The notes beneath the pieces were generated by a model. That model saw only the letters and a list, made by a program, of their open reading frames with translations. It was not told the origin of the DNA and did not search any database. Source: Candidatus Mycobacterium methanotrophicum (lineage in GTDB: Bacteria > Actinomycetota > Actinomycetes > Mycobacteriales > Mycobacteriaceae). Taken from it: a stretch of 64,000 bases of DNA. The stretch covers positions 1,674,001 to 1,738,000 of the forward strand of contig NZ_CP097320.1 in NCBI RefSeq assembly GCF_023515995.1, written 5' to 3'. Shown here one piece after another: positions 9,222 to 20,244 of the stretch. Each line of letters begins with the position of its first letter. Position 1 is the stretch's first letter. Both the position numbers and the translations under genes were made by a program.

Positions 9222-10303
9222 ACGCGACCCGGGCCACCATCGACCTCGACGACACCGACGGCCTGCTGGCCGCCGACCGCGACGGGCTGTTGCGGTCGGC
9301 GTCGACGGCCGGTGCCCAGGTCCGGGCCGCCGCGGCCGCGCTGGACGGGGGCGCGCTGGACCCAGTAACCAGCGATGAGCGTCCTCGCACGGTGATCTGG
9401 GTTGCCGGGCGCGGCGCCGCCGAGACCGCGGGTGTCATGCTGGCCGCGACGCTGGGCAGCCGGGTGGCCGCGCCCATCGTGGTCGCGGCCGGGGCGCCAC
9501 CTTGGATCGGTCCGCTCGACACGCTGGTCGTCGCCGGCGACGACCCCGGCGACCCGGCGTTGGTCGGGGCCGCCGCCAGCGGAGTGCGCCGAGGCGCGCG
9601 GGTGGTCGTCGCGGCGCCCTACCAGGGCCCGCTGCGCGACAGCACCGCCGGGCGGGTGGCGGTGATGGAGCCGCGGGTGCCGGTTCCCGAAGAGTTTCGC
9701 CTGTGCCGCTACCTGGCCGCCGGGCTGGCTACCTTGCAAACCGTCGACCCCAAGCTGCGGGTGGACCTCGCCGCGATGGCCGACGAACTGGACGCCGAGG
9801 CATTGCGCAACAGCGCCAGCCGAGAAGTGTTCACCAACCCGGCCAAGGCCTTGGTCGAGCGCATGTCACGGCGTCGCGTCGTGCTCGCCGGCGACTGCGC
9901 AGCCACCCTGGCGCTGGCCAGACACGGGTCTTCGGCACTGCTGCGGATTGCGCATCAGGTGGCCGCCGCAACCGGGCTCGCCGACGCGCTGGCAGCGCTG
10001 CGGGCCATCGCACAGTCAAAGTCCCTCGACCCGGAAGAGGCGTTTTTTCACGACGAGCAGATCGACGGCCCGGTCGCCGAGCGGTTGCGGGTGCTGGCGT
10101 TGACGTTGGACGCCGAGCGCTCCGTCGTGGCCTCGCGGGCCGTGCGTCTCGACGACCTCGACATCGTCGGCGCCGAGGATGTGTCTGATGTGTCGGATGT
10201 CCGCTCGGCGCCGGTGGGTGTCCAACGTGCCGAGCAGCAACTGGCAATATTGGCTGTCCGGCTGGAGATGGCCGCGGTTTACTTACGGCTCGTGCGGGGA
10301 TAA
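9218..10303 (+). CDS. SIS-like protein of the mannose cluster (Rv3256c type)
   Basis: A 361-residue protein homologous to Rv3256c (346 aa), conserved between phosphomannomutase and mannose-6-phosphate isomerase in actinobacteria. It contains a Rossmann-like sugar-isomerase-type segment (IWVAGRGAAETAGVMLAA, then LVVAGDDPGDPALVGAA) but its reaction is not established. The GTG at 9218 overlaps the pmmA stop by four bases. A regulatory or auxiliary role in GDP-mannose supply is inferred from position only. Confidence 0.85.
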   Translation: MNATRATIDLDDTDGLLAADRDGLLRSASTAGAQVRAAAAALDGGALDPVTSDERPRTVIWVAGRGAAETAGVMLAATLGSRVAAPIVVAAGAPPWIGPLDTLVVAGDDPGDPALVGAAASGVRRGARVVVAAPYQGPLRDSTAGRVAVMEPRVPVPEEFRLCRYLAAGLATLQTVDPKLRVDLAAMADELDAEALRNSASREVFTNPAKALVERMSRRRVVLAGDCAATLALARHGSSALLRIAHQVAAATGLADALAALRAIAQSKSLDPEEAFFHDEQIDGPVAERLRVLALTLDAERSVVASRAVRLDDLDIVGAEDVSDVSDVRSAPVGVQRAEQQLAILAVRLEMAAVYLRLVRG

Positions 10304-10310
10304 CTAGACA

Positions 10311-11537
10311 GTGCAGTTGCTACGCGGAGCGATACGGACTTACGCATGGGGATCGCGTACTGACATTGCCGAATTCACCGGGCGCCCCGTCCCGGCCGCC
10401 CACCCAGAAGCAGAACTCTGGCTCGGCGCCAACACCGGCGATCCGGCGTGGCTGGAAGGCCCGGACGGGGAAACGTCGTTGCTGCAGGCGCTGTTCGACG
10501 ATCCAGAAGGCCAGCTAGGCTCGGTGGCCCGCGCCCGGTTCGGCGACGTGCTGCCATTTTTGGTCAAAGTGCTTGCTGCCGAAGAACCGCTGTCGCTGCA
10601 GGCGCATCCGAGCGCCGAGCAAGCCGCCGAGGGTTACCTTCGCGAGGAACAGCTCGGCATCCCGGTGACGTCGCCGGTCCGCAATTACCGCGACACCAGT
10701 CACAAGTCCGAGCTGTTGGTGGCACTACGGCAGTTCGAGGCGCTGGCCGGATTCCGTCCTACCGCCCGGACCATCGAACTCCTGCGCGCCCTAGCGGTAT
10801 TTGAACTGGATCCATACATCGAATTGCTGAACGACCAGTCCGATGCCGATGGCCTGCGCGCCTTGTTCACGACTTGGATCACCGCGCCACAGCCCGACGT
10901 CGATGCCCTTGTGTCCGCTGTGCTGGAGGGTGCCATCCGCTACGTCAGCTGCGGCGCAAAGGAATTCGCTGCGGAAGCCAAGACTGTGCTGGAGCTGGGC
11001 GAACGCTATCCCGGCGATGCTGGCGTGCTGGCAGCGTTGTTGCTCAACCGGATAACCCTTGATCCTGGCGAGGCGATCTTTTTGTCGGCCGGCAACCTGC
11101 ATGCCTATCTGCGTGGCGTCGGGCTGGAGGTAATGACCAACTCCGACAACGTGTTACGAGGTGGTCTGACCCCCAAGCACGTCGACGTTCCGGAGCTCTT
11201 GCGGGTGCTGGATTTCAACCCCACCACCGAGGCGGGGCTGCACCCGTCGACACACCAGGATGGAATCGGACTGGTCTATGACACTCCCGCCGTCGAGTTC
11301 GCGGCATCGATGCTGACCCTCGGTGACGACCAACTTGGTCACGAAGTCGACGCGCCGTCGCGCCATAACGGTCCCCAGATCCTGTTGTGCACTGAGGGTT
11401 CCACGACGGTGTGCGGAAAGTCCGGGGTGGTGAAGCTCACCCGGGGCGCCGCTGCCTGGGTGGCTGCCGACGACGGGCCCATCCGGCTCATCGCTCACGA
11501 ACCGACCACGATCTTTCGGGCCACCGTGGGCCTGTGA
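10311..11537 (+). CDS. manA: mannose-6-phosphate isomerase, class I
   Basis: ManA links fructose-6-phosphate to mannose-6-phosphate and feeds the neighbouring phosphomannomutase. The 408-residue type-I PMI has its zinc ligands visible in SLQAHPS (Gln, His), SHKSELLVAL (Glu) and SAGNLHAYL (His), and the RGGLTPKHVDVPELL signature near the C-terminus. It starts with GTG 7 bases after the previous stop, so it ends a three-gene operon. The length equals that of H37Rv ManA. Confidence 0.95.
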   Translation: MQLLRGAIRTYAWGSRTDIAEFTGRPVPAAHPEAELWLGANTGDPAWLEGPDGETSLLQALFDDPEGQLGSVARARFGDVLPFLVKVLAAEEPLSLQAHPSAEQAAEGYLREEQLGIPVTSPVRNYRDTSHKSELLVALRQFEALAGFRPTARTIELLRALAVFELDPYIELLNDQSDADGLRALFTTWITAPQPDVDALVSAVLEGAIRYVSCGAKEFAAEAKTVLELGERYPGDAGVLAALLLNRITLDPGEAIFLSAGNLHAYLRGVGLEVMTNSDNVLRGGLTPKHVDVPELLRVLDFNPTTEAGLHPSTHQDGIGLVYDTPAVEFAASMLTLGDDQLGHEVDAPSRHNGPQILLCTEGSTTVCGKSGVVKLTRGAAAWVAADDGPIRLIAHEPTTIFRATVGL

Positions 11538-11567
11538 CCGTTCCGGGCTTGGCGGCGCTCGGCGGGC

Positions 11568-11586
11568 GCACAACCGCAAGTTGTGC
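11568..11586. terminator. possible terminator hairpin after manA
   Basis: GCACAAC-CGCAA-GTTGTGC is a perfect 7-bp stem with a 5-base loop, 30 bases after the manA stop. It has no T-run. It is the only strong hairpin between manA and the decayed genes that follow. Confidence 0.45.
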
Positions 11587-11649
11587 CGGATGGCGCGGAC
11601 AACAGGCGGCGGCGTCGGAATCATGTAGAGGCTGTCGAGTAACGAAAAC

Positions 11650-11997
11650 CTACGCAAAAACCATTCGGCGAGAACGTCGATCGGCCTCTGCGGCGCCGAG
11701 GAATTGATCGAACAGACTGCCCTGCGGCCGGTACCGCCACGATGCGTGGCCGGCGGCATGGTGGAAATTGAGATCGCCGATCGTGTTCATCGTCCATACC
11801 GGGTAGGTGGTTCTGGCGGTGGCCCGATTCACGTCGCGCGCCAAGTTCGTTGTTGTCGGGCCACCGGCCAAGGCTCGGCGCAGGCGGCCCCACTGCTCTA
11901 GCCACACGGGCAGCCTGGTGCCGCGTTCGGGCGCGTCGACGAGGAGGTCGGCGGCGACAAACTCCGGGTTGGCAATGTCATCGAAATTCAGCAACAC
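11650..11997 (-). pseudogene. C-terminal remnant of an FAD monooxygenase (Rv3254-like)
   Basis: The 115-codon frame contains a segment ([46 protein letters not shown]) that resembles the tail of mycobacterial FAD-dependent monooxygenases such as Rv3254. The FAD-binding N-terminus is missing. Assignment rests mainly on synteny: in H37Rv, Rv3254 is opposite to manA and lies between manA and Rv3253c, exactly this position and orientation. The similarity was judged by eye and is moderate; an unrelated short gene is possible. Confidence 0.5.
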
Positions 11998-12000
11998 TCC

Positions 12001-12143
12001 GGGTCACCCGCCCGGTGTCGGCGTCGAAGCGCGGTACGCGCACCGAACGCGCGCGTCTTTGGCTGATGGTCAGCCTCACGGTGGTGACCTGGATCCGCTT
12101 CGGCGTCTGGATGGTCGCCGGGGTCGCCATCTACTTCGGCTAA
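12001..12143 (+). pseudogene. 3' end of an APC-type amino-acid transporter (Rv3253c-like)
   Basis: The frame ending at the TAA of 12141-12143 encodes [20 protein letters not shown] and then [10 protein letters not shown], the last transmembrane segment and conserved WIRF...W...G..IYF ending of cationic amino-acid permeases like Rv3253c. The other eleven or so membrane segments are absent upstream. It lies at the syntenic position, so it is read as the tail of a deleted transporter. Confidence 0.7.
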
Positions 12144-12244
12144 GGGCGCCGGCACTCCGTGCTGGCCATGCGGCGGGACGCGGCTGCCGCCGAGGCAAAA
12201 GACGTAAAGGTCGCCTCGCAAGCCGGCGCAGACGGCGCAATGGC

Positions 12245-12364
12245 GCCGCACGAGAAGGATTTCTACCCGCGACGCGCCGGGGTCAGCTCCCCGTCGACTG
12301 GCGTTGCCCGGGCTGCGGCGCAGCGAAATCCGACTTCGAAATGGTGGAAGTCGCCCGGTCGTGA
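12245..12364 (+). pseudogene. 3' half of a rubredoxin gene (rubA/rubB-like)
   Basis: The frame encodes [17 protein letters not shown] and then [20 protein letters not shown], the C-terminal half of an alkane-hydroxylase rubredoxin with its second CPxCG iron knuckle. The first CPxCG knuckle and all of alkB are absent upstream, so it cannot bind iron. The TGA at 12362-12364 overlaps the TetR GTG by four bases, showing that rubredoxin and regulator were once one coupled operon. Confidence 0.75.
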
Positions 12365-13050
12365 GCACACCGCCGGCGGCGATGCAGAGCGAAGCGATGA
12401 GGAGGAGCGGCGCAACGGCTACTGTCGCGCTTGTGAAGCAACGGGTCCCGCACGCCGAGGCGTCACGGGCCCTGTTGCGTGATTCGGTGCTCGACGCGAT
12501 GCGGGAGCTGCTACTGGGCCGCGACTGGTCGGCGATCGCGCTAGCCGATGTGGCCCGCGCCGCCGGCATCAGCCGTCAAACCATCTACAACGAATTCGGG
12601 TCGCGGCAAGGCCTTGCTCAAGGCTATGCGATGCGGCTGGCCGATCGACTGGTGAGCGCCGTCGACGACGCTATCCACTCCAACGTTGGCGATGCCTATG
12701 CCGCCTTCCTGCAGGGATTTCGGTCCTTCTTCTCCGAGTCGGCCACCGACCCGCTGGTCATCTCGCTGCTGAGCGGGGTGGCCAAACCCGATCTGCTGCA
12801 ACTCATCACCATCGACAGCGGGCCGATCATCACGCACTGCTCGGTGCGTCTGACCGCGACTTTCCAGCACAGCTGGGTCAAGGCCAGCGATGAGGACTCC
12901 GGCATCCTGGCCCGCGCCATCGTGCGGCTCGCGATGAGCTACGTGTCGATGCCGCCCGAGTCCGACCATGACGTGGCCGCGGATCTGGCGCGGCTGATGA
13001 CACCGGCGGTGGAACGCTACGGGGAGATTCGCGACGATGCGGGCCGGTAG
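12361..13050 (+). CDS. TetR-family regulator of the lost alkane operon (Rv3249c type)
   Basis: The 229-residue protein has a standard N-terminal TetR helix-turn-helix (about residues 40-85, [20 protein letters not shown]) and a ligand-binding domain closely matching Rv3249c, for example [20 protein letters not shown] and [19 protein letters not shown]. In other mycobacteria it follows alkB-rubA-rubB and senses the alkane system. Those genes are gone here but the regulator is intact, so it may control other promoters. GTG 12361 overlaps the rubredoxin remnant's stop; ATG codons 7 and 12 residues on are alternatives. Confidence 0.88.
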   Translation: MSTPPAAMQSEAMRRSGATATVALVKQRVPHAEASRALLRDSVLDAMRELLLGRDWSAIALADVARAAGISRQTIYNEFGSRQGLAQGYAMRLADRLVSAVDDAIHSNVGDAYAAFLQGFRSFFSESATDPLVISLLSGVAKPDLLQLITIDSGPIITHCSVRLTATFQHSWVKASDEDSGILARAIVRLAMSYVSMPPESDHDVAADLARLMTPAVERYGEIRDDAGR

Positions 13051-13109
13051 GCCCGAGGAGAAGCGGACCCATAGGGTAGAGCAGAACCCGGCTGACCCCG
13101 CAGCAGGGC

Positions 13110-13176
13110 ACCGCCGCGTCGGGACTAATATATATGCAAGCTAATTAGTTGATGACGAAGGAATGGGCCTATACAC
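13110..13176 (+). promoter_or_regulatory. sahH upstream region with AT-rich inverted repeat
   Basis: An unusually AT-rich patch at 13124-13150 has ACTAAT (13124-13129) and ATTAGT (13144-13149) as inverted arms, and the palindrome CTAATTAG (13141-13148). It overlaps TATATA-like -10 candidates about 45 bases before the sahH ATG. It could be a promoter with an operator; the adjacent TetR protein is one candidate binder. No riboswitch fold was recognised. Confidence 0.4.
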
Positions 13177-14649
<1,473 letters not shown>

Positions 14650-14666
14650 GCAGCTCGCTGCGTCAC

Positions 14667-14696
14667 GCCCGGCGTGCGGCCAGCCGCACGCCGGGC
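14667..14696 (+). terminator. sahH terminator hairpin
   Basis: A perfect 14-bp inverted repeat (GCCCGGCGTGCGGC at 14667-14680, its complement at 14683-14696) with a 2-base centre starts 18 bases after the sahH stop. A very stable GC stem without a T-run is typical for mycobacteria. Confidence 0.7.
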
Positions 14697-14749
14697 GCCC
14701 AGGATGCGGCTGGCCGCACCCTCGGCGGAGTCGGCGATAAGCTCGCGCC

Positions 14750-15379
14750 GTGCTGATCGCCATCGAAGGCGTCGACGGCGCCGGCAAGCGGACACTTTCG
14801 CAGCGTCTGCGCACGGCGTTCCAAGACGGCGGGCGGTCGGTGGCCACCCTGGCGTTCCCGCGGTACGGGCAGTCGGTGGCCGCCGACGTGGCGGCCGAAG
14901 CGCTGCACGGCCGCCACGGTGACCTGGCTTCCTCGGTGTATGCGATGGCAATGCTGTTCGCGCTGGACCGCGCCGGCGCCGCCGACCAGATCCGCCGACT
15001 GTGCGGCGGCTACGACGTGGTGATCCTGGATCGCTACGTGGCGTCCAACGCGGCCTACAGCGCCGCCCGGCTGCGTCAGGACGCCGACGGTGAGGTGGTG
15101 GGTTGGGTGCGCCAGATCGAATACCGCCGGCTGCACCTTCCGGCACCGGATTGGCAAGTGCTGCTTGGGGTTTCGGCCGAGCTTGCCGGCCAGCGGGCCC
15201 GCCGGCGGGCCCGCGAGGACGCCAGGCGGTCGCGCGATGCCTACGAGCGCGACGACGAGCTCCAGCAGCGCACCGGCGCGGTGTACGCCGGCCTGGCCGC
15301 CGCGGGCTTCGGCGGGCGTTGGCTGGTGGTCGATGCGGACGTCGATTCCGGCCGGCTGGCGGCCAGGTTGACGGCCTAA
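14750..15379 (+). CDS. tmk: thymidylate kinase
   Basis: It phosphorylates dTMP to dTDP. The 209-residue protein has the P-loop GVDGAGKR at residues 7-14, the DRYVASNAAY motif (Asp-Arg-Tyr) and a LID region rich in Arg (RARRRAREDARRSRD). It matches M. tuberculosis Tmk (214 aa) residue by residue at the N-terminus, fixing GTG 14750. mtrA starts 73 bases downstream. Confidence 0.95.
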   Translation: MLIAIEGVDGAGKRTLSQRLRTAFQDGGRSVATLAFPRYGQSVAADVAAEALHGRHGDLASSVYAMAMLFALDRAGAADQIRRLCGGYDVVILDRYVASNAAYSAARLRQDADGEVVGWVRQIEYRRLHLPAPDWQVLLGVSAELAGQRARRRAREDARRSRDAYERDDELQQRTGAVYAGLAAAGFGGRWLVVDADVDSGRLAARLTA

Positions 15380-15452
15380 CGACGCGAACTGTGGTAATCG
15401 GGGGGAGAAACACGCGTGTGGCAGCCCGGTTTTATCGAGATCTGGTGACACC

Positions 15453-16139
15453 ATGGACGCCATGAGGCAAAGGATTCTCGTGGTCGACGACGACGCTTCG
15501 CTGGCCGAGATGCTGACCATCGTGCTGCGAGGCGAAGGTTTCGACACCGCGGTCATTGGTGATGGCACCCAGGCGCTCACGGCGGTGCGCGAACTGCGCC
15601 CCGACCTGGTGCTGCTGGATTTGATGTTGCCGGGGATGAACGGCATCGACGTGTGCCGGGTGCTGCGCGCCGATTCGGGTGTCCCGATTGTGATGCTGAC
15701 GGCCAAGACCGACACCGTCGATGTGGTTCTCGGCCTGGAGTCGGGCGCCGACGACTACGTCATGAAGCCGTTCAAGCCCAAGGAGCTGGTTGCCCGGGTG
15801 CGCGCACGGTTGCGGCGCAACGACGACGAGCCCGCCGAGATGCTGTCCATCGCCGACGTGGATATCGACGTGCCGGCGCACAAGGTGACTCGCAATGGTG
15901 AACAGATCTCCCTGACGCCGCTGGAGTTCGACCTGCTGGTGGCGTTGGCGCGTAAACCGCGCCAGGTGTTTACTCGTGATGTGCTGCTCGAACACGTGTG
16001 GGGATACCGTCACCCAGCGGATACCCGCTTGGTGAACGTGCATGTCCAACGTCTGCGCGCCAAGGTGGAAAAAGATCCCGAAAACCCGACCGTAGTGCTG
16101 ACCGTTCGAGGAGTGGGTTACAAGGCCGGACCGCCGTGA
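15453..16139 (+). CDS. mtrA: response regulator MtrA
   Basis: Essential OmpR-type regulator that controls dnaA, ripA, rpfs and division genes. The 228 residues comprise a receiver domain (about 8-120) with acidic pocket VDDDAS, phospho-acceptor D56 (VLLDLMLPGMNG), T/S and K (MLTAKTD, KPFKP), and a winged-helix DNA-binding domain (about 130-228) with RLVNVHVQRLRAKVE. The protein is almost identical to the H37Rv sequence. It is partnered by mtrB 49 bases downstream. Confidence 0.97.
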   Translation: MDAMRQRILVVDDDASLAEMLTIVLRGEGFDTAVIGDGTQALTAVRELRPDLVLLDLMLPGMNGIDVCRVLRADSGVPIVMLTAKTDTVDVVLGLESGADDYVMKPFKPKELVARVRARLRRNDDEPAEMLSIADVDIDVPAHKVTRNGEQISLTPLEFDLLVALARKPRQVFTRDVLLEHVWGYRHPADTRLVNVHVQRLRAKVEKDPENPTVVLTVRGVGYKAGPP

Positions 16140-16188
16140 CCCGCGCCGGCGACGATGCCGAGCCTAGCGAGGCTGAGGAGCGGCGCCG

Positions 16189-17847
16189 GTGATCTTTTCG
16201 GCGAGGCCACGCATCCGCGGTCGTTCCGGCCGTTCCGGGCCGGTGATGCGGGGCATGGGTGTGTTGAGTCGGGCCGTCGGCGCGGCCTGGCGCCGCTCGT
16301 TGCAACTTCGGGTGGTCGCACTGACGCTGGGTATGTCGCTCGCGGTAATCCTGGTGCTCGGCTTCGTGCTGACCAGTCAGGTCACCAACCGCGTTCTTGA
16401 CGTCAAGGTCCGTGCGGCCATCGAACAAATCGAGCGGGCCCGCAATACGGTCAGCGGGGTCGTCAGCGGCGAGGAGGCGCGGTCGCTGGAAAGCAGCCTG
16501 CAGCTTGCCCGCAACACCTTGACGTCCAAAACCGATCCCACGTCCGGCGCCGGACTGGCCGGCGCGTTCGACGCGGTGCTGGTGGTACCCGGCTACGGTC
16601 CGCGGCCCGCGGCGGCGGCCGGTCCCGTCGACCAGCTGCCCGATGCGCTGCGGGACTTTGTCAAGGCCGGGCAGGTGGCCTACCAGTACGCGACCGTGCA
16701 CACCGACGGCTTCTCCGGTCCAGCGCTGGTCGTCGGCACCCCGACCTCGTCGCGGGTGACCAACCTCGAGCTCTACCTGATCTGCCCGCTGGGCAACGAG
16801 CAAAGCACGATCGCGTTGGTCCGGGGCACCATGGCCAGCGGCGGCTTGGTGTTGATGGTGCTGCTGGCCGGCATCGCGTGGATGGTCACTCGGCAGGTGG
16901 TGGTGCCGGTGCGGGCGGCGGCCCGCACTGCGGAACGATTCGCCGAAGGACATCTGTCCGAGCGAATGCCGATCCGCGGTGAGGACGACATGGCCCGCCT
17001 GGCGGTGTCGTTCAACGACATGGCCGAAAGCCTGTCGCGGCAGATCGCCCAACTCGAGGAGTTCGGCAACCTGCAGCGCCGCTTCACCTCCGATGTCAGC
17101 CATGAGTTGCGCACCCCGCTGACCACCGTCCGGATGGCCGCCGACCTGATCTACGACCACAGCGCAGACCTCGAACCGGCCCTGCGGCGGTCCACCGAGC
17201 TGATGGTCAGCGAGCTGGACCGGTTCGAGACGCTGCTCAACGATCTACTGGAAATCTCGCGGCACGACGCCGGCGTGGCCGAACTGTCCGTGGAGGCCGT
17301 CGACCTCCGGTCGACCGTCAACAGCGCGCTGGGCAATGTCGGTCACCTGACCGAAGACGCGGGGGTCCAGCTGATTGTCGACATGCCGCCCGACGAGGTG
17401 ATCGCCGAAGTCGACCCCCGGCGGGTCGAGCGGATCCTGCGCAACCTGATCGCCAACGCCATCGACCACGCCGAACACAAGCCGGTTCGGATCCGGATGG
17501 CCGCCGATGAAGACACCGTCGCTGTCACCGTCCGCGACTACGGCGTCGGGCTACGGCCGGGGGAGGAGAAGCTGGTGTTCAGCCGGTTCTGGCGCTCGGA
17601 CCCGTCGCGGGTGCGGCAATCCGGTGGGACCGGGCTGGGCTTGGCGATCAGCGTCGAAGATGCCCGCCTGCACCAGGGTCGGCTGGAAGCCTGGGGCGAG
17701 CCGGGCAACGGCGCCTGCTTCCGGCTGACCCTTCCGCTGGTGCGGGGGCATAAGGTCACCACCAGCCCGCTGCCGATGAAACCGATTGCCCCAGAACACA
17801 AGGAGCGCCAGCCTCGGCCACGGGAGCACGCCGAGAGGGGCATGTGA
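16189..17847 (+). CDS. mtrB: sensor histidine kinase MtrB
   Basis: MtrB phosphorylates MtrA and localises to septa. The 552-residue protein has two membrane segments (about 43-64 and 216-236) flanking an extracytoplasmic loop, a HAMP domain, the HisKA box [19 protein letters not shown] with H305, and a HATPase with N box ([11 protein letters not shown]), G1 ([10 protein letters not shown]) and G2 ([10 protein letters not shown]). The HATPase region lies at about 400-525. GTG 16189 matches homologues. The lpqB GTG overlaps its stop, coupling kinase and lipoprotein. Confidence 0.96.
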   Translation: MIFSARPRIRGRSGRSGPVMRGMGVLSRAVGAAWRRSLQLRVVALTLGMSLAVILVLGFVLTSQVTNRVLDVKVRAAIEQIERARNTVSGVVSGEEARSLESSLQLARNTLTSKTDPTSGAGLAGAFDAVLVVPGYGPRPAAAAGPVDQLPDALRDFVKAGQVAYQYATVHTDGFSGPALVVGTPTSSRVTNLELYLICPLGNEQSTIALVRGTMASGGLVLMVLLAGIAWMVTRQVVVPVRAAARTAERFAEGHLSERMPIRGEDDMARLAVSFNDMAESLSRQIAQLEEFGNLQRRFTSDVSHELRTPLTTVRMAADLIYDHSADLEPALRRSTELMVSELDRFETLLNDLLEISRHDAGVAELSVEAVDLRSTVNSALGNVGHLTEDAGVQLIVDMPPDEVIAEVDPRRVERILRNLIANAIDHAEHKPVRIRMAADEDTVAVTVRDYGVGLRPGEEKLVFSRFWRSDPSRVRQSGGTGLGLAISVEDARLHQGRLEAWGEPGNGACFRLTLPLVRGHKVTTSPLPMKPIAPEHKERQPRPREHAERGM

Positions 17848-19682
17848 TGGGCTGGCCCGATCGTCCTGCTTGCCCCCTCGCCGCTACGCGGCCGGGGGCG
17901 CCCCCACCTCGGGCCGTTCCGGTCCGCGTGGTCGTCGGGCTGCTGCTCGCCGCCGCCGTGGTGCTCGCGGGCTGCGCCGGCGTGCCGAGCGCGTCGGCGC
18001 CACAAGCCATCGGCACCGTCGAGCGGCCGGCGCCGTCGAATCTGCCCAAGCCGACCCCCGGCATGGACCCTGACATGCTGCTGCGCGAATTCCTCAAAGC
18101 CACCGCCGATCCGGCCAATCGGCACCTCGCTGCACGTCAGTTTTTGACTCAATCGGCGTCGAACGTGTGGGACGATGCCGGCAGCGCGCTGCTGATCGAC
18201 CACGTCGTCTTCGTGGAAACCCACAGTGCCGATCGGGTGTGGGCGACGATGCGGGCGGACAAACTCGGATCGCTCTCGGATATGGGCGTATTCCAGACCG
18301 CCGAGGGAGTGCTGCCTGATCCCGGCCCGATCGAGCTGGTCAAGACGGCGGGCGGTTGGCGTATCGACCGCCTGCCCAACGGAGTGTTCTTGGACTGGCA
18401 GCAATTTCAGGCCACCTACAAACGCAACACGTTGTATTTCGCCGACCCGACCGGCAAGACGGTCGTTCCTGATCCGCGTTACGTCGCGGTGTCCGACCGT
18501 GATCAGTTGGCCACCGAACTGATCTCCAAGCTGATCGCCGGGCCGCGGCCGGAGATGGCCAAAAGCGTGCGCAACATGCTCGCGCCGCCGGTGCGGCTGC
18601 GCGGGCCGGTGACTCGGGCCGACGGCGGAAAGAACGGCATCGGCCGCGGCTACGCCGGTGCCCGCATCGATCTGGAGTTGCTGACCGTCGCCGACCCACA
18701 GAGCAAGCAATTGCTTGCCGCGCAGATCATCTGGACCCTGGCGCGTGCCGACATCAAAGGGCCGTACGTGATCAACGCCGACGGCGCCGCACTGGACGAG
18801 AGGTTCGCGGCCGGGTGGAACACCTCGGACGTCGCCGCCACCGATCCGGGTGTCGACGAGGGCGCCGCGGCCGGGGTGCACGCGCTGGTGGGCGGGCGGC
18901 TGGTGTCGCTGAACGGGCAGGCGGCCGACCCGGTGCCGGGTGCGTTCGGGCGGACGACGGATCAGACTTCAGGCGCGCTGTCGCGCAGCGGGCACCAGGT
19001 CGCGTCGGTGGTGACGCTACGCCCGGGCGCTCCGGACATGGCGGCATCGCTGTGGATCGGCGATCTCGGCGGCGAAGCGGTGGAAGCCGCAGACGGGCAT
19101 ATGTTGTCGCGCCCCAGCTGGGCGCTGGACGACGCGGTGTGGGTGGTCGCCGACGGCAACACCGTGCTGCGCGCGATCGCGGGGACGGCCTCCGGTCAGC
19201 CCGCGCGTCTGCCGGTCGATTCGGCCGCGGTGTCCACTCGCTTCCCCGGTGTGGTCGCTGAGCTGCAGCTGTCCCGGGACGGGACGCGGGCAGCGATGGT
19301 CATTGGCGGCCAGGTGATCCTGGCCAGCGTCGAGCAGACCCAGGCCGGCCAGTTCGCGTTGACCTACCCGCGGCGGCTCGGCTTCGGGCTGGGCTCCTCG
19401 GTGGTGTCGTTGTCGTGGCGCACCGACGACGACATCGCGGTGAGTCGCAACGACGCCGACCACCCGGTGTCCTACGTCAACATCGACGGGGTGAACTCCG
19501 ATGCGCCGGACGGCAATCTGCAACAGCCGGTGTCGACGATCGCGGCCAACCCCTCGATGGTGTACGTGGCCGATCCGCGCGGGGTGATGCAGTTGTCGAT
19601 CTCGGGGGCAGAAGGGCCGCAGGGCTGGTTGGACGTACCGCCGTTCATGGTGGCCGGGGCAGTGCCGGTGCTGCCCGGATAA
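17844..19682 (+). CDS. lpqB: lipoprotein LpqB (MtrAB accessory)
   Basis: LpqB is the membrane lipoprotein that interacts with the MtrB sensor domain. The 612-residue frame has a signal peptide with lipobox VLAGC (Cys44), a GerMN-type domain (about 80-330) and a C-terminal beta-propeller-like region. It aligns with H37Rv LpqB (583 aa) from [18 protein letters not shown] onward. GTG 17844 overlaps the mtrB stop (GTGA). The first 28 residues before the hydrophobic core are unusual because they are encoded by a dispersed GC-rich repeat (17866-17912); GTG 17928 would skip it but removes the positively charged n-region of the signal peptide. Confidence 0.93.
   Translation: MMGWPDRPACPLAATRPGAPPPRAVPVRVVVGLLLAAAVVLAGCAGVPSASAPQAIGTVERPAPSNLPKPTPGMDPDMLLREFLKATADPANRHLAARQFLTQSASNVWDDAGSALLIDHVVFVETHSADRVWATMRADKLGSLSDMGVFQTAEGVLPDPGPIELVKTAGGWRIDRLPNGVFLDWQQFQATYKRNTLYFADPTGKTVVPDPRYVAVSDRDQLATELISKLIAGPRPEMAKSVRNMLAPPVRLRGPVTRADGGKNGIGRGYAGARIDLELLTVADPQSKQLLAAQIIWTLARADIKGPYVINADGAALDERFAAGWNTSDVAATDPGVDEGAAAGVHALVGGRLVSLNGQAADPVPGAFGRTTDQTSGALSRSGHQVASVVTLRPGAPDMAASLWIGDLGGEAVEAADGHMLSRPSWALDDAVWVVADGNTVLRAIAGTASGQPARLPVDSAAVSTRFPGVVAELQLSRDGTRAAMVIGGQVILASVEQTQAGQFALTYPRRLGFGLGSSVVSLSWRTDDDIAVSRNDADHPVSYVNIDGVNSDAPDGNLQQPVSTIAANPSMVYVADPRGVMQLSISGAEGPQGWLDVPPFMVAGAVPVLPG
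17866..17912. repeat. dispersed GC-rich repeat inside the lpqB signal-peptide region
   Basis: The stretch containing CCCCCTCGCCGCTACGCGGC followed by CGGGGGCGCCCCCACC is a near copy of 7706-7745. It encodes about 15 residues ([16 protein letters not shown]) of the LpqB N-terminus in this reading frame. Confidence 0.65.
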
Positions 19683-19827
19683 CGCGGCCCCCGCCGCGTC
19701 GAGTGGCCAGTCATCACACGCAGAATCGGGCGACGCCGAAGACGAACAGGCTAGTCGGAGGTGTCGGGATTCAGGGTGGCCAAAGCGGTGCCGGTCATGC
19801 CCGGGCGACTTGTGCCGGTGTGTGTCC

Positions 19828-20244
19828 TCACTGGGCCGTCTGCGGCACCAGCCGGGCCGAGATGGCTTGGCCGGCCAGTTTTGTGTCGAAGGTCCACAGT
19901 GGTTGGGCCTTCGAGACTTCCGCGTAGGTGGCTAGGCAGCAATCCTCGAACGAGAGCTTCCGGCGTTGCGCGAAAAGTGGCAGTGCGCGGTTGAACACGG
20001 CGCGGTTGCCATCGATCTGGGGCAACGACATCAGGCCTTCGATCGCCTCGGCCGCCGCGTCCCGGCTGAACTGGTAGTGGCGGCACAGCACGAATACGAC
20101 CTCGATGACGGCGACGTCCGACACGACGAATGGCGCATCGCCACTTTCTAGTAGCGCGATCGCCGCTGTGTGTTGCTGGGGAACATCGTTAAGCAGCAGG
20201 CGGAGCACGACGTTGGCATCAAGAGAGCCGGCAAATGTGGGCAC
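19828..20244 (-). CDS. PIN-domain ribonuclease, VapC-like toxin
   Basis: The 138-residue protein is a PIN domain with the acidic quartet visible as D9 (SLDANVVL), E48 (VIEVVFVL), D101 (SFEDCCLATYA) and D120 (TFDTKLAG). Such proteins are usually VapC toxins that cut tRNA or rRNA. GTG 20244 overlaps by one base the stop of a 29-codon frame upstream, which would be its antitoxin. The gene converges with lpqB and diverges from comF. It is not in the syntenic H37Rv place as far as recognised, so it looks like an insertion of accessory DNA. Confidence 0.82.
   Translation of the reverse strand: MPTFAGSLDANVVLRLLLNDVPQQHTAAIALLESGDAPFVVSDVAVIEVVFVLCRHYQFSRDAAAEAIEGLMSLPQIDGNRAVFNRALPLFAQRRKLSFEDCCLATYAEVSKAQPLWTFDTKLAGQAISARLVPQTAQ

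Noticed and set aside
13051-13176. SAH or SAM riboswitch ahead of sahH
   Set aside because: The leader is short and AT-rich near the promoter; no conserved aptamer pairing was found by eye.
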